This document shows, one piece after another, positions 19,848 to 29,343 of a DNA stretch of 64,000 bases. Within the stretch, counting starts at the first letter, position 1, and each line of letters starts with the position of its first letter. Made by a program: the position numbers and the translations under genes. Origin of the DNA: Roseivirga misakiensis. Its GTDB lineage: Bacteria > Bacteroidota > Bacteroidia > Cytophagales > Cyclobacteriaceae. The stretch is from the NCBI RefSeq assembly GCF_001747105.1, contig NZ_MDGQ01000005.1, positions 62,001 to 126,000 of the forward strand, given 5' to 3'. The notes under the pieces were generated by a model. That model saw only the letters and a list, made by a program, of their open reading frames with translations, did no database searches and was not told the DNA's origin.

Positions 19848-21185
19848 TTGAATAGAATACTAACCATACTAGGAGCCGGAGAAAGCGGTGTTGGTGCTGC
19901 CCTTTTGGGAAAGGCGCAGGGGTATGATGTGTTCGTTTCAGACTTCGGAATAATTGCCGAAGATTTCAAAAATGAGTTACGATCAGCAGGTATAGAATTC
20001 GAAGAAAATGGGCATAGTGAGGCCAGAATTCTAAAGAGCAATTTAGTGGTGAAAAGTCCGGGCATTCCTGATACGGCACCCATCGTTCAAGCCCTGAGAA
20101 ATAGTGGCAACCTGATTATATCCGAGATCGAGTTTGCTGGAAAGTTTACCAAGGCCAAACTCATAGGAATCACAGGAACCAATGGCAAAACCACCACCAC
20201 CATGCTGACCTACCATATTTTAAAAGGTGCAGGATATAATGTTGGGATGGCCGGAAATGTAGGAAAAAGCTTTGCAAGGCAAGTACTGACAGAAAACTAC
20301 GATTGGTATGTCTTGGAGCTAAGCAGCTTTCAGTTAGACGATACTTACGAATTAAAATTAGAAATAGGAGTCCTATTGAATATCACGCCAGATCACTTGG
20401 ATCGATACGATTACGACTTCAAAAAATATATCGCATCTAAGATGCGCATATTTCACCTTGTACACCTGGGATGTCATGCTGTCTATTGGCAAGATGACGC
20501 CCATATCGGGGAAGGCATTGCCAGCGCCACTAGTGGCCTGAATGTACGTCCCTTTTCGCTTAGTGGAGACGCCGCTGAGATAACACATATACAATTTGAT
20601 AGGTTGTTTTATGTTCCCTTTGATTTTGAGATATCTGCCCCCAGAGCAGATATCTCAATCAAGGGACTACACAATGTTCAAAATGCCATGGCAGCGGGTA
20701 ACGCGGCCCTATTGGCGGGAGTAAATAAAGAAGATCTACTCAAAGGATTAAAGACCTTTAAAAATGCCGAGCATCGACTAGAATTAGTCAAACGGCTAGA
20801 AGAGGTCGACTATATCAATGACTCCAAAGCAACCAATCTTGATTCTGTGAAATATGCCCTCGATGCATTCGATACACCGATTGTATGGATTGCAGGAGGA
20901 ATAGATAAAGGAAATAATTATAGCCTAGTAGAGGCGATAGTCAGTGAAAAAGTAAAGGCTTTGATCTGTCTAGGAAAAGATAACACCAAGCTCGTCACCT
21001 CTTTCGAAAACATTGTGCCGACCGTTAAGTCGACCGATGATTTGATCAAAGCTATTCGATGGGCAAAGGAAATAGCAAAGCCGGGGGATACGGTGCTTCT
21101 CTCTCCAGCATGCTCAAGTTTCGACTTGTTTGACAATTATGAAGACCGAGGAAATAAGTTTAAAGAGGCAGTACTGAATCTATGA
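19848..21185 (+). CDS. murD: UDP-MurNAc-L-alanine:D-glutamate ligase
   Basis: 445 residues. The start is TTG at 19848, giving MNRILTILGAGESGVGAA with the N-terminal nucleotide-fold motif; no ATG lies nearby in frame. The ATP loop is GITGTNGKTTT and NAMAAGNAALLAG precedes the C-terminal domain. The C-terminal SPACSSFDLFDNYEDRG is a MurD hallmark. It adds D-Glu to UDP-MurNAc-L-Ala. Overlaps ftsW by 4 bases (ATGA), suggesting translational coupling. A strong hairpin lies inside the gene at 20626-20658. Confidence 0.96.
   Translation: MNRILTILGAGESGVGAALLGKAQGYDVFVSDFGIIAEDFKNELRSAGIEFEENGHSEARILKSNLVVKSPGIPDTAPIVQALRNSGNLIISEIEFAGKFTKAKLIGITGTNGKTTTTMLTYHILKGAGYNVGMAGNVGKSFARQVLTENYDWYVLELSSFQLDDTYELKLEIGVLLNITPDHLDRYDYDFKKYIASKMRIFHLVHLGCHAVYWQDDAHIGEGIASATSGLNVRPFSLSGDAAEITHIQFDRLFYVPFDFEISAPRADISIKGLHNVQNAMAAGNAALLAGVNKEDLLKGLKTFKNAEHRLELVKRLEEVDYINDSKATNLDSVKYALDAFDTPIVWIAGGIDKGNNYSLVEAIVSEKVKALICLGKDNTKLVTSFENIVPTVKSTDDLIKAIRWAKEIAKPGDTVLLSPACSSFDLFDNYEDRGNKFKEAVLNL
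20626..20658 (+). repeat. Perfect 13-bp inverted repeat inside murD
   Basis: TTGAGATATCTGC (20626-20638) and GCAGATATCTCAA (20646-20658) are exactly complementary around a 7-base loop. It codes for a polar stretch of MurD and has no T run after it, so it is not a simple terminator. Confidence 0.8.
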
Positions 21186-22345
21186 TGGACAAGATAAAGG
21201 CGTGGACTGATAAGAATATTCAAGGGGATCCGGTGATATGGATCGTCGTGATATGTCTATCCGTGTTTGGGATCCTTGTGATCTACAGCGCTACTGGCTC
21301 ATTGGCATACCGATCGGCCGGCGGAAATACCGAAAAGTACCTCATTAGGCACTCATTTATGGTAGTTCTAGCCCTTGGCGTCATGTGGTTGGCCCATAAA
21401 GTTGATTATCGATATTACTCTAAATTGACCCGTTACGCCCTCATCGCATCAGTACCATTATTACTCTACGCTTGGCTTTACGGTGCAAGTCACAATGATG
21501 CTTCGAGATGGATTGTCCTTCCTTTTGTAGGCATTCAATTCCAGCCTTCGGATTTAGCTAAATTGGCCCTAATAGCTGCTTTGGCAACAATGCTGGCTAA
21601 ACGCCAACAAAACATAAAAGATTTCAAAGAATCATTGATACCAATGCTCGCATGGTGCGGAGGCATCTGCGGTCTAATTGCAATGACCAATATTTCTACC
21701 GCGGTTTTACTTTTCGCTACCTGTATGTTACTTCTTTTTATAGGGCGAGTACCGATGAAATATTTAGCCATGCTAGCCGTGGTCGGAGTCTTTGCAGGGC
21801 TCATCGCTATCAAAGTAGGTCAGCGTGGAACAACGGCTGAAAGTAGAATAAAGAGCTTTGTTCAAGGAACAGAAATCCCATATCAAGTAGAGCAATCCTA
21901 TATCGCGATCGCTACGGGTGGGGTGATGGGCAAAGGCCCGGGAAATAGTGTGCAAAGAAACTTTTTGCCAGAAGCCTACGCAGATTTTGTCTACGCCATC
22001 ATCATAGAAGAATATGGAATTGTGGGAGGAGCCATCGTGCTACTGCTTTACCTGGTATTGCTTTATAGAGGAATGCGGGTAGTAGCAAATAGCGACCGTG
22101 CTTTTGGAGGGCTATTATCGGCAGGGCTCAGTTTTGCCATTGTCATCCAAGCGCTGGTAAATATTGGAGTAGTTGTGGGTTTAGGCCCAGTTACAGGGCA
22201 AACCTTACCATTAATAAGTATGGGAGGTACCTCACTAATCTTTACAGGGTTGGCGCTAGGCATCATATTAAGTATTAGTAGAGGAGAAAGAGAAGATTTT
22301 TCTGCCATCAATGGCGAATCAAGAAATACGGCAAAGGCTATTTAG
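21182..22345 (+). CDS. ftsW: SEDS-family glycosyltransferase FtsW
   Basis: 387 residues with about ten membrane helices. SEDS landmarks: WIVLPFVGIQFQPSDLAKLA with the conserved QPSEL-type motif, the large periplasmic loop IPYQVEQSYIAIATGGVMGKGPGNS and FLPEAYADFVYAIIIEE. FtsW polymerises glycan strands at the septum from lipid II, working with the PBP encoded 4 kb upstream. Overlaps murD by 4 bases and murG by 1 base. Confidence 0.96.
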   Translation: MMDKIKAWTDKNIQGDPVIWIVVICLSVFGILVIYSATGSLAYRSAGGNTEKYLIRHSFMVVLALGVMWLAHKVDYRYYSKLTRYALIASVPLLLYAWLYGASHNDASRWIVLPFVGIQFQPSDLAKLALIAALATMLAKRQQNIKDFKESLIPMLAWCGGICGLIAMTNISTAVLLFATCMLLLFIGRVPMKYLAMLAVVGVFAGLIAIKVGQRGTTAESRIKSFVQGTEIPYQVEQSYIAIATGGVMGKGPGNSVQRNFLPEAYADFVYAIIIEEYGIVGGAIVLLLYLVLLYRGMRVVANSDRAFGGLLSAGLSFAIVIQALVNIGVVVGLGPVTGQTLPLISMGGTSLIFTGLALGIILSISRGEREDFSAINGESRNTAKAI

Positions 22346-23460
22346 TGAAAGTAAGAAATACACCATATCGACTCATTATAAGCGGTGGAGGCACAGGAGG
22401 CCACGTGTATCCTGCCATAGCTATTGCCAATGCTTTTATGGCCAGATTCGAAGATGCTGAAATCCTCTTTGTTGGGGCTAAAGGGAAAATGGAAATGCAG
22501 AAAGTGCCTGAGGCTGGTTATCCAATTGAAGGACTCTGGATTAGTGGGTTACAAAGGAAATTGACACTTGATAACCTGTCATTTCCGCTCAAGCTGATCG
22601 ATAGCATTTTAAAAAGCCGCAAAATTATAAAGCGTTTCAAGCCCGATGCCGTAGTTGGCGTGGGTGGTTACGCGTCGGGACCTTTGTTAAGAGTTGCTAC
22701 TAAAAAGCGTATACCATCCGTAATTCAAGAGCAAAACTCATATGCTGGTCTGACGAATAAAGTACTAGCTGGCCGAGTGAGTAAAATATGTGTGGCTTAC
22801 CCAGGGATGGAGAAATTCTTTCCAGCTAACAAAATAGTAATGACGGGTAACCCTGTCAGAAGCGATATCAGTAATCTGACGAATAAAAGAGCTACTGGAC
22901 TAAAGCACTTTGGGCTAAGCGAAGACAAACCAGTTTTAATGATTTTGGGTGGTAGCCTTGGTGCTCGAACCCTCAACGATAGCATGGTTGACGGTATCGA
23001 AGCCTTAGTTGGAGCCAATGTTCAAGTGATTTGGCAATGCGGTAAGTTTTACTATAAAGAAATGAGCGCCAAACTTGAAGCATCAGCACATGGTGGTTTG
23101 ATTCATCTATTCGAATTCTTAAAAGAAATGGATTTGGCTTATGCCGCAGCAGATGTGGTGATCAGTCGAGCAGGGGCGCTGTCGGTGTCAGAATTAAGCA
23201 TAGCTGGAAAACCTACGCTTTTTGTGCCTTCACCAAATGTAGCGGAAGATCACCAGTCGAAAAATGCGAAGGCAATGGTCGACAATGAAGCGGCACTTTT
23301 AGTCAAAGATTCAGAGGCGAAGGAGAATTTGATCAAAAGGGCGATTGAACTGATCAACGATCAGGCGGAACAAGAAAAATTAGCAAAGAATATAAAGACA
23401 ATGGCCCGACCGGCTGCTGCAGAAGAAATAGTAAACGAAATAGTCAATTTAATCGAGTGA
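22345..23460 (+). CDS. murG: UDP-GlcNAc:lipid I N-acetylglucosaminyltransferase
   Basis: 371 residues, start GTG at 22345 (TAGTG overlap with the ftsW stop). G-loops are visible: ISGGGTGGHVYPAIAIA at the N-terminus and MILGGSLGARTLND in the middle; RAGALSVSEL and PNVAEDHQSKNA form the nucleotide-sugar site. It converts lipid I to lipid II on the inner face of the membrane. It overlaps murC by 4 bases (GTGA). Confidence 0.97.
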   Translation: MKVRNTPYRLIISGGGTGGHVYPAIAIANAFMARFEDAEILFVGAKGKMEMQKVPEAGYPIEGLWISGLQRKLTLDNLSFPLKLIDSILKSRKIIKRFKPDAVVGVGGYASGPLLRVATKKRIPSVIQEQNSYAGLTNKVLAGRVSKICVAYPGMEKFFPANKIVMTGNPVRSDISNLTNKRATGLKHFGLSEDKPVLMILGGSLGARTLNDSMVDGIEALVGANVQVIWQCGKFYYKEMSAKLEASAHGGLIHLFEFLKEMDLAYAAADVVISRAGALSVSELSIAGKPTLFVPSPNVAEDHQSKNAKAMVDNEAALLVKDSEAKENLIKRAIELINDQAEQEKLAKNIKTMARPAAAEEIVNEIVNLIE

Positions 23461-24827
23461 ATTTAGATAGCCTACATAGCGTCTATTTTATAGGAATCGG
23501 AGGGATCGGAATGAGTGCTTTAGCCCGTTGGTTTAAGCATAACGGCAAAGCCGTGTCTGGGTACGATCGGACCGAAACAGATTTGACTAGAAGTTTGCAG
23601 TCAGAAGGTATAGCAATTCATTTCCAAGACGACTTGGAGCATATTGCCGAGGCGGTGAAACTGTCAACCGAAGGTGTATTGGTGGTTTACACACCTGCTA
23701 TTCCAAGTAATCATAAAGGCCTAAACTGGTTTAGAGCCAATCAATACCCACTAATGAAACGATCAGAGGTATTGGGCCTGATTACGCAAAACATGAAAAA
23801 TGTTGCGGTAGCAGGAACCCACGGTAAAACCACTACCTCGTCTATGATTGTGCACTTGCTTAAAACAGCAGGGATTGATTGCACGGGATTCTTGGGTGGG
23901 ATTTCAGCCAACTACAATACCAACATGATTCTGAATGATAGCGAAGATAGTATCGCCGTCATTGAAGCTGATGAGTTTGACAGATCATTCTTGACGCTTC
24001 ACCCAGATATAGCAGTGGTAACAGCCACCGATGCAGATCACTTGGATATTTATGGTGATAAAGAAGCCTTAAAGGATTCATTCAGACAGTTTGTAGATCA
24101 GATTAATGATGGTGGGCATCTATTTGTAAAGCATGACCTGAAAGAGGACTTTACGCCGTCAGATAAGATTAGAAAAACAGGGTATGGATTGGCCCAAGGT
24201 GCCATTAAATCCACGAATCTAAGAATTGAGGATGCAGCCTTTGTATTTGACTATAGTGGATCACAAACAATTGAAGGAGTTCGACTCAATGTTCCCGGCT
24301 ACCACAATGTTGAAAATATGCTGGCCGCCATGTCGGTATGTAGCCAGTTAGGTGCAGATGCAGAAAGTTTAAAGACCGGCGTAAGTACTTATAAGGGTGT
24401 AAAACGCCGATTTGAATTTATTCATAAGTCGGCTGATGTGGTTTACATCGATGACTATGCACACCATCCAGTAGAAATAGAAATGTTCTTGAAATCGGTG
24501 AGGGATTTGTTCCCAACGAAAAAAGTGACGGCAGTTTTTCAACCGCATCTTTTTACAAGAACAAGAGATTTTGCGGAAGGCTTTTCAGAAAGTCTATCGC
24601 TTGCCGATGAAGTAATACTATTGGACATATATCCGGCGAGAGAGCTGCCGATAGAAGGTGTTAGTTCAGCATTATTATTAAAAGATATTCGAACAGAGAA
24701 AAAAACAATAAGCACGAAAGAAAACCTCATAAGTCAAATCAACAATTGGAAGCCAGAAGTCCTTGTGACGATCGGTGCAGGTGATATTGACAAGTTAGTT
24801 GAACCTATTAAAAACTCTTTATTATGA
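23457..24827 (+). CDS. murC: UDP-MurNAc:L-alanine ligase
   Basis: 456 residues, start GTG at 23457 overlapping the murG stop. N-terminal HSVYFIGIGGIGMSALA, ATP loop VAGTHGKTTTSSM, VIEADEFDRSF and DDYAHHPVEI are MurC signatures. It commits UDP-MurNAc to stem-peptide synthesis. Overlaps ftsQ by 4 bases (ATGA). The run of one- to four-base overlaps from murD to ftsQ suggests tight coupling of lipid II enzymes with divisome proteins. Confidence 0.97.
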   Translation: MNLDSLHSVYFIGIGGIGMSALARWFKHNGKAVSGYDRTETDLTRSLQSEGIAIHFQDDLEHIAEAVKLSTEGVLVVYTPAIPSNHKGLNWFRANQYPLMKRSEVLGLITQNMKNVAVAGTHGKTTTSSMIVHLLKTAGIDCTGFLGGISANYNTNMILNDSEDSIAVIEADEFDRSFLTLHPDIAVVTATDADHLDIYGDKEALKDSFRQFVDQINDGGHLFVKHDLKEDFTPSDKIRKTGYGLAQGAIKSTNLRIEDAAFVFDYSGSQTIEGVRLNVPGYHNVENMLAAMSVCSQLGADAESLKTGVSTYKGVKRRFEFIHKSADVVYIDDYAHHPVEIEMFLKSVRDLFPTKKVTAVFQPHLFTRTRDFAEGFSESLSLADEVILLDIYPARELPIEGVSSALLLKDIRTEKKTISTKENLISQINNWKPEVLVTIGAGDIDKLVEPIKNSLL

Positions 24828-25597
24828 AAACAAGAGAAACAATATTGAGGGTAGCGGGGATCATTGGAGGCAGTGTAATCATTTTTCTAATGATCAGTTT
24901 TGTAGAGAAACGAGAGTTGGGCTACAGGATCGAAGACATTGATGTAGAAATCGAAAATGCTTTTGAAAACTTCTTCATAGACGAAGCTGATGTGATGTCT
25001 TTGATCATGGAAAATGAAGGAGACTCGATTTTAGGAGACCAATACGGAAGAGTAAGCCTAAGGGCTATTGAAAGTAGAATTGAGTCGCACAGTTTTGTGA
25101 AAGATGCCGAGGTATTTAGAGACCTGAAAGGCCATTTAGTGGTAAAAGCACGGCAAAATAAGCCAGTGGCTAGGCTGATCAGTAACCGAGGGGAAAGCGC
25201 TTATTTAGGTGAAGACGGTGACGTTTTGCCAGTTTCTCCAAAATATACAGCACGTGTCCCTGTGATTACAGGCAAATACGTTTCGGATATGCTTGAACTC
25301 AGCAATGTGAATGAGCGGGAAGATGACGCCAACATATTTGCCATGGTTAACTTTATTAATGAAGATAAATTTTGGGCCAAGCAAGTCGGTCAAATCATCA
25401 TAAATGCTAGCGACGATATAGTCATGTATCCGCAAGTCGGAAATCAAATGCTAGAGTTTGGAGATGCGAATAACATCGAGAGGAAATTCAAAAACTTGAA
25501 AATATTTTTCAAAGAAATAATGCCAACCAAAGGTTGGAACACCTATAAAAGGGTAAATGTAGCTTTCAAAGACCAGATCATCTGTGATACCAAATAA
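24824..25597 (+). CDS. ftsQ: FtsQ/DivIB-type cell division protein
   Basis: 257 residues: a short cytoplasmic tail, one membrane helix (IIGGSVIIFLMISFV) and a periplasmic domain. Residues 35-110 resemble a POTRA domain (SLRAIESRIESHSFVKDAEVFRDLKGHLVVKA, shown here only by its ends), followed by the beta-domain beginning ARLISNRG. FtsQ bridges early and late divisome parts. Identification rests on architecture plus position between murC and ftsA. Confidence 0.9.
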   Translation: MKTRETILRVAGIIGGSVIIFLMISFVEKRELGYRIEDIDVEIENAFENFFIDEADVMSLIMENEGDSILGDQYGRVSLRAIESRIESHSFVKDAEVFRDLKGHLVVKARQNKPVARLISNRGESAYLGEDGDVLPVSPKYTARVPVITGKYVSDMLELSNVNEREDDANIFAMVNFINEDKFWAKQVGQIIINASDDIVMYPQVGNQMLEFGDANNIERKFKNLKIFFKEIMPTKGWNTYKRVNVAFKDQIICDTK

Positions 25598-25601
25598 TGC
25601 C

Positions 25602-26909
25602 ATGCAAAACGATAAAATTGTAGTAGGATTAGACATCGGCACAACAAAAATTTGTGCTATAGTGGGTACTAAAAACGAGTATGGAAAACTCGAAGTACTC
25701 GGTATGGGTAAAGCCGTTTCAGACGGGGTTATCCGAGGAATTGTAACGAATATTGACAAAACGGTACTTGCCATTGAAAAGGCAATCGCTGAGGCCAGTG
25801 AGCAATCAGGGATTGAAATTAATGTGGTAAATGTGGGTATAGCCGGCCAGCATATCAAAAGCTCTGTGCATCACGGGAGTATTACGCGTGACAGAGTGGA
25901 TGATGAAATAACTGTTGAGGATATCAACAGGCTCACCAACGACATTCATAAAATCGTAATGCCTCCAGGTTGCGAGATTATCCATGTAATGCCGCAAGAC
26001 TACATTGTCGATTACGAAGATGGTATTAAAGATCCGGTAGGCATGTCGGGTGTTAAATTAGAGGCAGATTTCCACGTGATTACGGCCCAAACCAATGCCA
26101 TAAGAAATATCAATAAATGTGTTAAACGCGCTGGACTTGAAATCGATGATCTCATTTTGGAACCACTGGCATCGAGTATGTCGGTGCTTTCAGATGAAGA
26201 GAAGGAAGCTGGTGTTTGTTTGGTAGACATTGGCGGCGGTACTACAGACGTTGCGATTTTCCACGACAGCATTATTAGGCATACCGCAGTAATACCTTTC
26301 GGTGGCAATATCATTACTACAGATATTAAGGAAGGGCTAAAAGTAATGCAAAACCAAGCCGAGCTATTGAAAACGAAGTTTGGTAAGGCTATCGCAGAGG
26401 AGGCAAATCCTAATGAAATAGTGTCCATTCCAGGGCTTAGAAATAGACCGCCAAAAGAAATCTCTATTCGAAACCTCGCACATATCGTGGAGGCAAGAAT
26501 GGAAGAGATTATCGAGTTGGTGCATGCTGAAATTATCACATCAGGTTATGGAAGCAAACTCGCAGGAGGTATTGTCATTACAGGAGGTGGGTCTCAGTTG
26601 GCTTATATCAAGCAGTTATTCGAATACATGACAGGTATGGATGCCAGAATTGGTTATCCGAACGAGCATTTAGGGAAATCTAAAGTGGAAGCTATAAAGA
26701 GTCCGATGTATGCGACCACTGTAGGATTGGTGCTTTCAGGTTTCAGAGCAATTGACGAAAGAGAAAATAGATACATGGAAAGTAAACCGGGTGCAAACGG
26801 CAGAAGAGATGAAAAGGGCAATAAGAAAGGCTCTGAATTCTTTAGCAAGTTGATCGATCGTACCAAGGGTTTATTAATGGACGATTTTCACGATAAAAAC
26901 GAATACTAA
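25602..26909 (+). CDS. ftsA: Cell division protein FtsA
   Basis: 435 residues from the ATG at 25602; a GTG at 25584 would overlap ftsQ and adds nothing conserved. Actin-fold phosphate loops are VVGLDIGTTKICAIVG and VCLVDIGGGTTDVAIF; GIVITGGGSQL is the adenosine motif. An SHS2-type 1C domain lies between (about 85-165). FtsA anchors FtsZ to the membrane, normally by a C-terminal amphipathic helix; here the end is KLIDRTKGLLMDDFHDKN, whose first part can serve as that helix. Confidence 0.96.
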   Translation: MQNDKIVVGLDIGTTKICAIVGTKNEYGKLEVLGMGKAVSDGVIRGIVTNIDKTVLAIEKAIAEASEQSGIEINVVNVGIAGQHIKSSVHHGSITRDRVDDEITVEDINRLTNDIHKIVMPPGCEIIHVMPQDYIVDYEDGIKDPVGMSGVKLEADFHVITAQTNAIRNINKCVKRAGLEIDDLILEPLASSMSVLSDEEKEAGVCLVDIGGGTTDVAIFHDSIIRHTAVIPFGGNIITTDIKEGLKVMQNQAELLKTKFGKAIAEEANPNEIVSIPGLRNRPPKEISIRNLAHIVEARMEEIIELVHAEIITSGYGSKLAGGIVITGGGSQLAYIKQLFEYMTGMDARIGYPNEHLGKSKVEAIKSPMYATTVGLVLSGFRAIDERENRYMESKPGANGRRDEKGNKKGSEFFSKLIDRTKGLLMDDFHDKNEY

Positions 26910-26970
26910 AAAAAATGGAAGCTTGGTTTCGGTATTCTGGAATCAAGCGTCAAACTAAAAAACAATAATC

Positions 26971-28539
26971 ATGGCAGATTCTTACATGTTTGAACTTCCA
27001 TCACACCATAAATCGATTATCAAAGTAATTGGTGTTGGTGGCGGCGGAAGCAACGCAGTAAACCACATGTTTAATCAAGGTATTAGAGATGTGGAATTCG
27101 TAGTGTGCAATACAGATGCACAAGCTTTAAAAAGTAGCCCCATTCCAAATAGGTTACAAATTGGAATTGGACTAACTGAAGGTCTCGGGGCAGGAGCAAA
27201 TCCTGAAACTGGGAAGAACGCAGCAATTGAAAGCAAAGAGCAAATTCGAGAAATGCTTGGCGATGACACCAAGATGGTATTCATTACTGCCGGCATGGGT
27301 GGAGGTACGGGTACCGGAGCCGCGCCCGTAATTGCTAAGATTGCGAAAGATATGGACCTTTTAACTGTTGGTATTGTCACAGCACCATTCAGTTTTGAAG
27401 GAAAGAAAAAGACAAACGCGGCTAATGCAGGAATTGCCGAGTTGAAAGAAAATTGCGATACAGTACTAGTTATCTTAAATGACAAGCTGCGCGAAATTCA
27501 TGGAAACTTGCCGATCAGTAGCGCCTTTGGTGAAGCTGATAATGTCTTAACCACTGCTGCTAAAGGAATAGCAGAAATTATTACAGTACCAGGTTATGTA
27601 AATGTCGATTTCATGGACGTTCAGACCGTTATGAAAGGTGCTGGAGCCGCAGTGATGGGATCTGCCATGGCAGAAGGTGAAGGAAGAGCACTACGTGCCG
27701 CAGAAATGGCCATTTCTTCTCCATTGCTTAATAGCAAGGACATTCACGGGGCAAAAAGAATATTATTATCCATTGTATCAGGCGAAGAGGCCGAACTACA
27801 AATGGATGAGCTGACAGAAATCACAGAATATATCCAAGAGAAAGCTGGTGATGATGCCGATGTCATCTTTGGTCATGGTATTGATCAAGAGCACGGTCAG
27901 AACATTAGCGTAACAGTAATTGCAACAGGTTTCGAGACTCCAGAGCTGGAAACAATTTCGGTAGAGAAGAAGAGGGTTATCGATCTAGAGAGTAATCTCG
28001 AGATTGAAACAAGAAGCGACGACTCTCTATCACCTAAACACAACTCGCAAGCACTCCTTTTTGACGATACAGAAGTTGCGAAAAGCGAGGAGGCTCAACC
28101 TGAGGCAAAAGAGGAAGAACAAGAAGAGGAAGATATGACTTCTGGATACTCGTTTCTCAGCCGATTGGCAGAAAAGTATGAGATAGAAGAGTATCCGCCT
28201 CAACAGCCGCAAGCTGCTCAAGACCCGGAAATCGAAAAGCGCAACCAATCTTTAGACAATGACTTTAGAGAGGAACGCAATAAGAATTTCTTGGAAATGA
28301 AGCGTATTAAGTTGCAAGAACAAGCTAGAATTCGGGAGGAAAGATTAAGAGGAACTAATCCTAACCAGATCGATAACCAAGACTTCAAAGAGAAGTTAGA
28401 AATTCCAGCTTATCAGAGAAAACAAGTAAGACTTACTGATAACCTTCCATCTTCAGAAAGAAGTGTATCTCGTTTCAACCTAAATGACGATGACGAGATT
28501 ATGGGAGACAATAAGTTCTTACATGATAATGTAGATTAG
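26971..28539 (+). CDS. ftsZ: Cell division GTPase FtsZ
   Basis: 522 residues, longer than E. coli FtsZ (383). The GTPase domain has GVGGGGSNAVNHM, the tubulin motif GGGTGTGAAPVIA (near 110) and the T7-loop segment NVDFMDVQTVM. From about residue 325 there is an acidic, Gln-rich linker of 140 residues. The FtsA-binding core IPAYQRKQV follows and, unusually compared with Proteobacteria, is not terminal: about 45 more residues end in NKFLHDNVD, a tail seen in Bacteroidota FtsZ. Last gene of the cluster. Confidence 0.97.
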   Translation: MADSYMFELPSHHKSIIKVIGVGGGGSNAVNHMFNQGIRDVEFVVCNTDAQALKSSPIPNRLQIGIGLTEGLGAGANPETGKNAAIESKEQIREMLGDDTKMVFITAGMGGGTGTGAAPVIAKIAKDMDLLTVGIVTAPFSFEGKKKTNAANAGIAELKENCDTVLVILNDKLREIHGNLPISSAFGEADNVLTTAAKGIAEIITVPGYVNVDFMDVQTVMKGAGAAVMGSAMAEGEGRALRAAEMAISSPLLNSKDIHGAKRILLSIVSGEEAELQMDELTEITEYIQEKAGDDADVIFGHGIDQEHGQNISVTVIATGFETPELETISVEKKRVIDLESNLEIETRSDDSLSPKHNSQALLFDDTEVAKSEEAQPEAKEEEQEEEDMTSGYSFLSRLAEKYEIEEYPPQQPQAAQDPEIEKRNQSLDNDFREERNKNFLEMKRIKLQEQARIREERLRGTNPNQIDNQDFKEKLEIPAYQRKQVRLTDNLPSSERSVSRFNLNDDDEIMGDNKFLHDNVD

Positions 28540-28577
28540 TCTACACGCTCGAAAGAGCATTATAACGTGACGTAAAC

Positions 28578-28610
28578 AAAAACAGCCTACTGCCATGGGC
28601 TGTTTTTTGT
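28578..28610. terminator. Intrinsic terminator after ftsZ
   Basis: Arms AAAAACAGCC (28578-28587) and GGCTGTTTTT (28598-28607) pair over 10 bp with a 10-base loop and run into T6. The flanking A and T runs make it usable from both sides; the convergent FMN reductase gene ends 53 bases further on. Confidence 0.88.
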
Positions 28611-28662
28611 GATTTCTACCAAAGGGCTTTAACTCAGTCTTTGCTGAAGAAATTGAAGCCCA

Positions 28663-29187
28663 CTAAAATTTAATGAACTTATCGATTTGATCGTTCAGCA
28701 ATTGATTATACAGATCGTTGGTTATTTTTCCGTCTTGGAAGTTTCTTTCTATGCCCGCTAACTTTGGCTTGAGTGCCAACACGTGCATGCCCAAATAATT
28801 GAAAATATCTGTCAAGTGGGACATGGCGAAAACACCACCTTGAACGCCAGATGACACACCAACAATCGCTGCCTTCTTGTCTCGAACACCTTCGGGGTAT
28901 TTTAACCCATCAATAAATGCTTTTAAAACTCCTGGGAAAGAACCGTTGTATTCCGGAACAATAAAGACAAGTTTATCAGCAGCTTGAACCGTTGTTCTCA
29001 AGCTATTAAAATCTTCATTGGAACCATTGTTCTCATAAAGAGCAGTATGTGTAAAGTCAGCAGGTAATGCTACTAAATCAACAATTTGGTTTTCCAAACC
29101 CTTGCTTGACAGTAAAGTCGAATAATAATCTGCAACCGCACGGCTAACTGAATTTTTGCGATTTGTACCTACAACTATGGTGATCAT
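28663..29187 (-). CDS. NADPH-dependent FMN reductase family protein
   Basis: 174 residues with a flavodoxin-like fold. The FMN phosphate loop is GTNRKNSVSRAVADYY; VPEYNGSFPGVLKAFIDGL and GVSSGVQGGVFA are the typical flavin-ring contacts of the NAD(P)H:FMN reductase / chromate-azoreductase-like group. The physiological electron acceptor cannot be read from sequence. Single gene, convergent with ftsZ. Confidence 0.9.
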   Translation of the reverse strand: MITIVVGTNRKNSVSRAVADYYSTLLSSKGLENQIVDLVALPADFTHTALYENNGSNEDFNSLRTTVQAADKLVFIVPEYNGSFPGVLKAFIDGLKYPEGVRDKKAAIVGVSSGVQGGVFAMSHLTDIFNYLGMHVLALKPKLAGIERNFQDGKITNDLYNQLLNDQIDKFIKF

Positions 29188-29343
29188 AAATTTATATTTT
29201 GCGCCAAAAATAATGGCATATTTTGAAATCGAAACCCCTTGGAACTATAAGTAAATTTCAAGTGTCTTTAAAACCTAATCTCTGAGAAATAGTTCAACAC
29301 AAATCAAAAACTTTGCATATTTGATCTGCCGAAAAATTACCCT

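Noticed and set aside
25451-27485. Long antisense frames (up to 175 codons) across ftsA and ftsZ
   Set aside because: They lie fully opposite strongly conserved genes, have no recognisable domain and reflect codon bias.
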